A stretch of 64,000 bases of DNA from Dipteris shenzhenensis (Eukaryota; Polypodiophyta; Polypodiopsida; Gleicheniales). The stretch lies in NCBI GenBank assembly GCA_047967505.1, contig CM106540.1. The stretch is one strand, 5' to 3'. Under the pieces are notes generated by a model, which saw only the letters and a program-made list of their open reading frames with translations, did no database searches and had not been told where the DNA came from. The translations under genes were made by a program, and so were the position numbers. Position 1 is the stretch's first letter; every line of letters begins with the position of its first letter. Below, piece by piece: positions 56,634 to 64,000 of this stretch.

Positions 56634-57038
56634 TCATATAGGTTTGAATTTAGCCCCATACTCCCCTAAGAGTTTCAAATGTTAGAACAGAGTGGACAAG
56701 GGAGCATCTATAACATCCACAAATAAGACCCCCCACATCTGAAGTGCCATTGTTTCCTAGTTGGCCACAAAACATGGAAGATATGCCATACCCAATGGCT
56801 TCCCCTTATAGCCTATGCCTAAGGTGAACATCCCACTTCCCAGAGGACCTCTAGCCCAACCTGTTAGGACGAACCAACCCCACGTCACTATGCACATGCT
56901 TAGTGGGTCAGAGTCCTCAAATCCTACATTTGTATAGTAAAACCAAATAGCCCTCCACCAAGACCAACAATGTATAGAGTATAGTCATCGTATCCTCAAG
57001 CTTTGCCTACTCCACAAACAATACTTATAGATGAGTGA

Positions 57039-57784
57039 ATGAGGATCCTAGTGCAAGAACTAAGAAGGGGGGGCACACCTCCAACATTTACAGGAAGAGA
57101 CCAAAACACTTCTAGAAGTAAAATCATCCCAATCTCCATGTTGATCACCAAGTTTCTAGGAGAAGGATACCCAATCTCCCATGTAGAGTGTTTTGAGCAA
57201 ATATGCGAGACATTTGGTAACATTAGTGATTCAGACAAGGTTAATAATTTTGGCTTGAGTCTTGATAGAAGGGCACGTCAGTGGTTCAGATCCTTTAATC
57301 TCGAGGAGAAGATCAATCGAGAGACCTTGTGCAAGGCATTCATAGAAGGGTTTATCCCAAGTGGACTAAAATGAAGTGCTATCAACCAATTGTACAAGGT
57401 CAAGAAAAAGGAAAAGAGTATCTTAGAGACTATATTGCCAGGTTAAAACACTGAAACTCATAGTGCGAGATGCATGAGAGAACGAGTGACGCACAACTAT
57501 TGCCATTCTTTCTCATAGGTTTATGGGACCCTAAGCTTCACGATGATCTATTTGCAATGAATCCCATATTGTTTGAGTTGTGCAACAAGATTGCAATACA
57601 TCTAGGTGACAATATGAAGGGAAAATATCAAGGGGAGATGACTCGGTCCACCTCATTTGAGGGGTCACCAAGCTTGATGGCCACAAGTATGGGTGAAGCT
57701 AAGGAGACAACCATGACTATTAAAGGAATGAACATGGAAGACTTGGCTACCAATCTATTAAATCACTTGTCAAAGGAGGAATAA
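57039..57784 (+). pseudogene. Gypsy gag copy B: core domain
   Basis: Retrotransposon gag core, the particle-forming domain. Frame 57039-57374: MLITKFLGEGYPISHVECFE, QICETFGNISDSDKVNNFGL, ARQWFRSFNLEEKINRETLC, FIEGFIPSGLK. A frameshift or stop near 57374-57440 (INQLYKVKKKEKS continues in another frame) is followed by frame 57470-57784 (LLPFFLIGLWDPKLHDDLFA, NPILFELCNKIAIHL, LATNLLNHLSKEE). The 'QLYKVKK...' helix matches QLYEVKQ of copy A. Confidence 0.8.
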
Positions 57785-57849
57785 CAAGGGAATCCCCTAG
57801 TAATCCTAATATATTTCCAAGGTGTGATAATGTTTGGTGTGGAATTTGT

Positions 57850-58697
57850 ATGGGAAATCACCCCATAAACGAGTGCCCTTGCCTTAGGGCAAGGTCTACA
57901 CTCTATTGTGCCCATTGTACACGATGGGGGAGTCATGATATATCACAATGTGAATACCCTAAGACCATTCCCCAACCCATGCTCCAACCAAGGCTACCAC
58001 TAACATTTTTAGTGCCTCCAAATCCGTCCAACCAAGGACAATTAGCAATATAAGGAACCACTCCTACCAACGACCTACCAACCAATTTAGGGATCATATT
58101 CCTTTGTTACCCCCACCTATATTGGGACCTCAACCAGTTTCACCGTGAATCACTCCTATGAACCAAGTGTTAGTGGAGGAATATTCCAAGGCTTGGGAAG
58201 AACTAAATGACATCTTGAGTGGGAGTGATTACTCTCAATACAAAAATACTATGAGTCACTCCAACTACATAAGTCATTATGTTATGCAAGATGATCAATA
58301 TATTCCCATCTACCAAACGGCTCCTATCTCTCAGCCGGTGAGAGATATGATCACTTTGACAAGGACACCGTTGATTCAATGCTATAAATATCAAGGACCC
58401 CATAGGGTTAGTGAGTGTCCATATAAAATGGAAACCAACTAGTCGATATTGTGCTACAAGTGCCAAGGACCTCACTTCTTAAATGATTACCCATATAAGG
58501 ATGACCAAACTATACCAATAGCAACCACCTCGAATATGGGTGCACTGTTGTGTTTTGGTTGTGGAATGGATCACCTTTATAAGGACTACTTAATGCGGAG
58601 ACCAGTAGTGCTGGCTATTGTACTACTTAGAATACAAGCCTTAATCTTCTTAGTGTATAGAAAGAGGACATCCCAGGGGGCACTAAGAAATATGTAA
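57850..58697 (+). pseudogene. Gypsy gag copy B: serial zinc-knuckle region
   Basis: Three frames carry at least four knuckle-like motifs: CPCLRARSTLYCAHCTRWG with SHDISQC (about 57880-57950), CYKYQGPHRVSECPYK (about 58380-58428, CX2Y in place of CX2C), CYKCQGPHFLNDYPYK (about 58452-58500, last Cys is Tyr) and CFGCGMDHLYKDY (about 58550-58590). The segment before the second, MQDDQYIPIYQTAP, matches the outer gypsy element at 2.6 kb. No protease, RT or integrase follows, so the element is truncated 3' of gag. Confidence 0.65.
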
Positions 58698-59580
58698 GAT
58701 AGCATGTGCGATCAATGGAAGGGGTTTTCTATTTTTATGGAGTTACAAAAAATATACATACATAAGCTTGTGTTTTTTAATTCAAAAGGTGAAAGTTTTC
58801 ATACATAAGGGATACTTTAATCATCTCAAAATTTATAGAAGGGGTCTATATAGGTTATAAAAATCCATAAGTAGGGGTTTTTTTAAATACCCCTTAATCG
58901 CACGTGCTATATGGGGTTTTTACATAGTGCCCTCCCTCGAGGAGGCCATGTGTCCTTTATATCCTTGAATGTAGTTGCAAGGGCCCAAGCCATGGCCTTC
59001 AGTAAAGAGATGTGTAAGCATGCAAAAATGTGTAATACAATGCCCAAAGGTCATGATGAATACCCAAACCCCTTGGCAGAGAAAAAATGCCTTATCTAGG
59101 TGCACAACTTAGTGCAAAAGTGCCAAGAAAATTTTGAACAAAGACTCAGGGCAAGTAGAAGCAAGGTGAACATGCTCGAAGAAAAGTACATACAAGACTT
59201 TCAAATCACGTGCTCAGAGAAAGGATACAATGACCTTCAAATGAACCCAGGGTCATCAAAGAAATATTATTTCTTGAAGAAAAAGCTAATATAGACTTCT
59301 CATTTTTGTGGGTGGCCTACATGTCTATCAAGGGCACCTTGATATAGATGATAACTACATCACCTTTTTTGTAGAAACATTAAAAAACTCCTCTTCTATT
59401 GCCGACTTTTACATTTACATGAATGTTAGCAACTAATTTAAAAGGGTGTCAAGTACTAATTAATAAGGATGCCAAGTACTGCTTTATTTGGATGTCACCT
59501 AGAAATTTCAACCACACCTTGCGCCACGCTAGTTTCCTCCCCCTACTCCCTCCACTCATCCTCTCCTACCCCTCTCCCTC
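58698..59580. other. Spacer with unassigned open frames
   Basis: Frames 58911-59099 and 59100-59294 are adjacent and in one reading frame split by a single stop (EEKYIQDFQITCSEKGYNDL). No family recognised. The stretch 58845-58935 resembles 63845-63935. Confidence 0.3.
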
Positions 59581-59595
59581 TGCTCAACACCCCCC

Positions 59596-59599
<4 letters not shown>

Positions 59600-59657
<58 letters not shown>

Positions 59658-59727
59658 CCGTGCGCTCAACATTGGTCAGGCCACCGTAGGGATCATAGAA
59701 TTTCTACTCCCCGATTTGATAGAATTG

Positions 59728-59779
<52 letters not shown>

Positions 59780-59810
59780 GATAGAATTGTTCTCTCTCTC
59801 TCTCTCTCTT
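59600..59810. repeat. CT microsatellites separated by a repeated GATAGAATTGTTCTCTC unit
   Basis: (CT)n runs at about 59607-59655, 59727-59774 and 59791-59808. The second and third runs are each preceded by TTTGATAGAATTGTTCTCTC (59714 and 59778), and CATAGAATT.CTC recurs before and after. Confidence 0.9.
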
Positions 59811-60937
59811 AACGTTGGTCCTCCGTTGGTTGGGACACTGCAGGGATCATAGAATTGCTCTTGCTGATGTTGCTTGGGGACGAGCATTTTTTGAGCGAAA
59901 TCTTCCGAGCGTCCGAGTGAAGGAAAAAAAAAGCTTCCAACTATGCAAAAATATGGCAAAAATGGATCGGAAGAAAACATAGTTTCACTTAGAAATATGC
60001 AAAGTATTATAGCAATACCTATTTTAAACACAAATCTTTACGTGTATCTTTGGGAACGGTGAGAACACAATGGGATGGCTTTTGAAGAAACCCACATGTA
60101 GAGTACACTTCTCTATGAAAATTCCCTTATGATCCTTCTTACAACTTTTACTTAATAAGGGGTAACATTGAAAAACTCTCTCAACCTATGTTCATGGAAG
60201 GGTTTCTCTAAAGAAAACTCATTGAAGCAAGCCATCAAGGTAGTTTCGCTAGCGAAACCCCTTTGAAGTAGGTCTTCCTTGGACAACACTTTTAAAAGTG
60301 ACATAACTTTCACATCCAATGTCCAAATATAGTCATTCAACCACTCAAATTGATTGAAAAACTCCATTTGAGCACATCCATGGGGTTATATTTTGGAAAA
60401 TCTTGTATATATAGTATTAAATATTACGTGTATTTTATGAGAGTGATATATAAGCCCAAGTTAATACTTATTTATAGTAATTTAAACTTCTTTAGAAACA
60501 TATCCATAAATATCTTGTTATTTATGCTATAAAAACACTAGAAAGATATTGCCATATGATTAAATTGTGTTTAATAAGTAATTATAAATGTTTAATATTA
60601 TTACATTGAGACTGATTATGAGGGATGTTTCTTTAAGGAATTATTTTTCAACACTTTTTAAAGGTAATAACAGGGGTACAAAGGGATTTCTACAAATAAG
60701 AAAATTTATGTTATGTAAACATGAATGAGTGACTAATCTGTATATTTTTATGATAAAGGGATCTATTTCTAGTGAAAAAAAAAGTGTAAAAACAATTTTC
60801 TAAAGAAATACAATTTTTTAAATCTCTTGAAAAACACGCTCGGATAAACTTGCTCATAGGTTTTTGCTCGTAAAATTGATGCATCCGATGTTGCTCCCCA
60901 ATTTGATACTTATTTGTCCCGACTTGATCCCTATTTT
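59811..60937. other. Non-genic AT-rich region
   Basis: No gene recognised; frames are short and of AT-driven composition. Confidence 0.45.
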
Positions 60938-61103
60938 GGTAGGAGTACTTGTCACTAGGTGTGGCTCCATGCTTTGGCTTGGTCCTAGTCACCCCCATCT
61001 TGCTCATTGTCGTATATCTTGGTACGAGTACTTGTCACTAGTTGTGGCTTTATGCTTTGGCTTGGTCCTAGTAATACCTCTCTTGCTCATTGTCCTGTAG
61101 TTC
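60938..61103. repeat. 83-bp tandem duplication
   Basis: GGTA.GAGTACTTGTCACTAG occurs at 60938 and 61021, and both units continue with TGTGGCT..ATGCTTTGGCTTGGTCCTAGT and CTTGCTCATTGTC. Confidence 0.9.
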
Positions 61104-62135
61104 ACTAGGGCATGTTAAATTAGGGGAATGGCCCAAGGCAGTCCATTGCCTACCACTCGATCCCATAAAAAATTAGAGGCCTACCACTCTCTCAAAGAGT
61201 AACAAATCATCGACCTTACTTGTGTTGATCAGGCATGAAGTATCATACTCAGGAGGAGGAGGAGATGAAGCATACTTAACAAACTGTTGCTTTTACTACT
61301 CCTAATGGCCTACTCCCTCACCCCTATAGCATACAACGAATCGAGCATTCAATGATGATGGAGGAGCATAGAGGGGCAGGCCATAGGGGAGAACAAATGG
61401 CGAGGGAGCAAAGGGGGGGCAGATGGCGAGGGAGCCAAGCAAAGGGGTCACGAGGCAATGCAAAGGGGTATGGCGAGGGATTTAGAGAAGAAATAGAGGA
61501 ACATGAATGACAAGGGAGATAAGCAGAGGTGTAGGGAGCAATGCAAAGGGGGATTGCAAGGGAGCGAGGGGGAGGGACAAATTGGAGGAAAGGAGGTGAC
61601 GTAGTATAGTATACAAGGAGACGAAAAGTAGGGTAGATAAGCTTCTCGAAAATTCCAAGGTTATCAATCCTTAATTTTTTATAAGGGGTACCCTTAATTT
61701 TTCATAACCTTGGTGCAAAGAGGACGTAAATACTAATGGAATTTCCTGTTTTTCAGCGTGAGGGGGGATTTGGGCCATGCATTTCCTTTGGTAAAAAATT
61801 GGAGCTATTTATGATGTGATTTCCAATGGACTTTTCACAAGTACAGTTTTTTTTTCACGAATGTGTAGTAAGGGGAAAAAGGGGGTGGGCATAGCCATAC
61901 AAACACTTTGAGCTTACTCCAAAACCTGAAAAAGACTAGCAATTCTCCCACAACCAATGCACTTCAAAGATATCACGTTCCGCTCGCTTAGACGACTTTC
62001 TTTCAATAAACATCACGGTTCCACCCACAATCGAAACGAGCTACCTCTCGTTCCCCAATTCCGAGATTGAGGTGGAGGCTTCGCTTGGCAGAAACAAGAA
62101 AATAGTAGTACTTAAACATTCGGGTTCGAAACTCA
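61104..62135. other. Purine-rich stretch and 3' flank of the MEE60-like gene
   Basis: 61250-61620 is strongly purine-biased with irregular GGCGAGGGAGC/AGCAAAGGGG repeats. The last few hundred bases should hold the 3' UTR of the minus-strand gene at 62136-62687. No other gene recognised. Confidence 0.5.
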
Positions 62136-62687
62136 TTACTTATCTGTCAAAGCGAATCCCACTGTAATGCTGAAAACGAGAAGGCCAACAGAGCCTAACA
62201 CAATGATAGGAATTGCAGCAGCTTTTGACCAGCCACTCTCGGTGCAAGACAGCACTCCTAGCCGCAGTTCGATAACATTGACAATTGATAACACCAGAAA
62301 TACCGTGCCCACAGCTGTGGAAAATGCTGTAGCTAGCATGCCTGCTTTAGTTATGCGTTCATTGATGGGGACGTTCGCGTCTCGGACATTTTTCCTTGAC
62401 CCGATCAAGGCCAGTTGAAGCTTCATTCCTTGGGCTATGAGACTGGACAGGAAGTAGCAGGCGAAGGACACCACCTCAAACACAAGAAGTTGCTTGGCGA
62501 CATTATCCGTCGGAACACAGTTGCTGTTTGAGATCAGCTCACTGCGTTGACCGCTGTTCAAAGACAGCCCGATAAATACAGCGCCCGAGAAGAAAGAATT
62601 AACATTTGAAATTGCATCCAAGGCTTGCAAGTGAAGCTTGCTGCCCGCATCCTCGGTCTGATCATTACTGCTTGGCTCGCCTGCCAT
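62136..62687 (-). CDS. MEE60-like four-helix membrane protein
   Basis: Single-exon frame of 183 residues with four hydrophobic segments at about 25-43, 64-88, 112-139 and 155-180, and a short hydrophilic N-terminus. The pattern HLQALDAISNVNSFFSGAVF, IGLSLNS, then C57 in loop 1, VSFACYFLSSLIAQGMKL, VLSIVNVIELRLGVLSC (C148 in loop 2) and a hydrophobic end resembles the plant family that includes MATERNAL EFFECT EMBRYO ARREST 60. No molecular role is established for that family. C57 and C148 fall on the same membrane side and could pair. The Met is the first in frame, the stop is TAA, and length is usual for the family. It is the only intact gene in the last 10 kb. CASP-like or other small four-helix proteins are alternatives. 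Confidence 0.65.
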   Translation of the reverse strand: MAGEPSSNDQTEDAGSKLHLQALDAISNVNSFFSGAVFIGLSLNSGQRSELISNSNCVPTDNVAKQLLVFEVVSFACYFLSSLIAQGMKLQLALIGSRKNVRDANVPINERITKAGMLATAFSTAVGTVFLVLSIVNVIELRLGVLSCTESGWSKAAAIPIIVLGSVGLLVFSITVGFALTDK

Positions 62688-64000
62688 ATAGCTGCAGACG
62701 ATTGATTGTGCGTCAATGAATTTGGGTTCATAAAAGAGACCCTACTATACAGCAAACGTATGGTAGCAAAACAGAATTCAATACAGCGCTTTCGAGCCTA
62801 GCTTTAGTGCGCTTGTAGGCAGCGACGGGGAGATACCCGGGAAGATCGCGACCAACTCCGGATTGCAAGGCTGAAACAAACGTTGATGAGGGACGGTGTA
62901 GTCCACTCAGCTTCTCTAGGCGATGGGCTTCCCTTCGCTATCGACGAAGCACCCTACGGCCCGGAGATTGCTCAGACTCGAGAGCAAGTAACTTCAACAG
63001 CTAACCGGGCCGAATGCGTTTTCAAATTCCCTTCCAAAGGTTAAATTTCTGCGCGCTTTTCGTACTTGCTTTTGACCATTAACCACTTGACCTTTCGTTT
63101 AAATGTAATATAGTAACATTTTCAAAAGAAAAGACAAACAAGTGCCATACTCTTACCTTACCGTAGAATGTGAAATTTTCATCCTCAATAATCAAGACTC
63201 AAAAGTCAAGAACCTTCAACCTCATATGAGATGCCCAGTGTAGACTTTTTTATGCCCGTGATATGTTTTCCATCAAAACACTATGTAATAAAGGAGGACC
63301 TTTCACGAGAGTAGGCTAGTTGCTAGAATTCTCAAGGATCTCAATTTGAACCACACATTCCAACATGTGGAGTGAGAGTAGTACGAGTAATGCAGGGACA
63401 ACACCACAGTCACACCATATTAACAATGCCAGCAAGGATATGAGAAACCTACTACATCAGCAAACGAGACTATGGGTTATATGGCACATCAACAATGACA
63501 CAAGAAAGGGTCGAGGGAAACAAATTGAATGGCCACGATCTGTCCTCCCATGATGACTAGTGCCCTTCTATGGTAGGTTGCAACCACGGTTGAAACCTTC
63601 CCTTATGTCAAAGCGATGAGCAATGATGGCAAGGCCTTCCCTCACCACTTACCACTTTCACTTGTGGGAAAGGCCAACTCATGGCCTTTACCTCTCGCTA
63701 CCACTCATTAAAGTTGCCCCACGAGAGCTCACCTAGAAATATGTAAATTTACCACATGGGTTCAAATGAAGGAGGTTTTAATTTAAAAAGTAGGATAAAT
63801 TGATAGAAAACTATTTATATATGGCTTTTTAAATTAAATTTTGGAAAAAGACCACAAGTTTGTATGGTTTTACAAATAGGGGTTTTTAAATACCCATTTA
63901 ACACATGTCATATGTAAGGTTTCTTTATAGTGCACCGCTTAAGCAAAGCTGCAATTGGGGTGAGGAGGTGAACTATGAGGACCTACCTTGATGATGACTT
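62688..64000. other. Upstream region of MEE60-like gene and spacer
   Basis: 62690-63050 is GC-richer than its surroundings and should hold the promoter and 5' UTR of the minus-strand gene. Beyond 63.1 kb no gene is recognised. 63845-63935 resembles 58845-58935 (AAATAGGGGTTTTTAAATACCC followed by a CACATG.CATATG segment and TTTATAGTGC). Confidence 0.4.

Noticed and set aside
60152-60367. Minus-strand 71-codon frame
   Set aside because: Short, AT-rich, no recognised domain.
1-64000. CRISPR array or bacterial-type defence system
   Set aside because: No regularly spaced identical short repeats and no prokaryotic gene layout; tandem repeats here have no unique spacers.

Overview
The window reads as nuclear DNA of a land plant with a large, repeat-rich genome. 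Evidence: two organelle-type PPR genes (one P-class with a GT-AG intron, one PLS-class), a small four-helix membrane protein resembling the plant MEE60-like family, plant-type Ty3/gypsy and Ty1/copia retrotransposons, LINE remnants, CT/GA microsatellites and plant telomere-like motifs. The PLS protein, with its long uninterrupted series of 'RDVVSWNAMI'-type repeats, looks most like fern or other non-angiosperm PPRs; this lineage guess is an inference.

Layout. 1-2.4 kb: a strongly pyrimidine-biased minisatellite, then low-complexity TTAG-rich DNA. 2.4-13.7 kb: a broken plus-strand Ty3/gypsy element whose integrase is split by a complete minus-strand chromovirus-type Ty3/gypsy element (6452-13349), with TG...CA LTRs, a 5-bp AGATT target duplication, an initiator-Met-type primer site and a polypurine tract. 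16.0-17.6 kb: a P-class PPR gene. 18.7-19.3 kb: LINE reverse-transcriptase tail. 19.3-26.5 kb: mostly non-genic, with microsatellite duplications and a copia relic at 23.8-24.3 kb. 26.5-28.9 kb: LINE ORF1 (DUF4283-like) remnant and unassigned frames. 29-34 kb: non-genic with repeats and a perfect hairpin, ending in an LTR plus primer site at about 33.9-34.3 kb. 35.0-36.6 kb: a PLS-class PPR gene with a C-terminal frameshift. 38.3-39.3 kb: LINE RT tail. 40.9-42.15 kb: a tandem satellite of about 330-358 bp abutting a degraded copia element (42.15-44.3 kb). 45.45-49.67 kb: a second degraded copia element. 53.6-58.7 kb: an LTR-like promoter block and two gag copies from a gypsy family related to the outer element at 2.4 kb. 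62.1-62.7 kb: the MEE60-like gene.

Only three loci look like host genes: PPR1 and the MEE60-like gene appear intact, and PPR2 is nearly so. They share no pathway visible here. The two PPR proteins would act on organellar transcripts and the small membrane protein has no known mechanism. Everything else I can recognise is retrotransposon sequence at different stages of decay or local tandem duplication.

The observation I find most worth following is a promoter-like module seen in three LTRs. Two to four telomere-like CCCTAA units sit 9-12 bp upstream of a TATATATTC/TACATATTC box. I see no bacterial-type defence system, CRISPR array, rRNA or tRNA gene.
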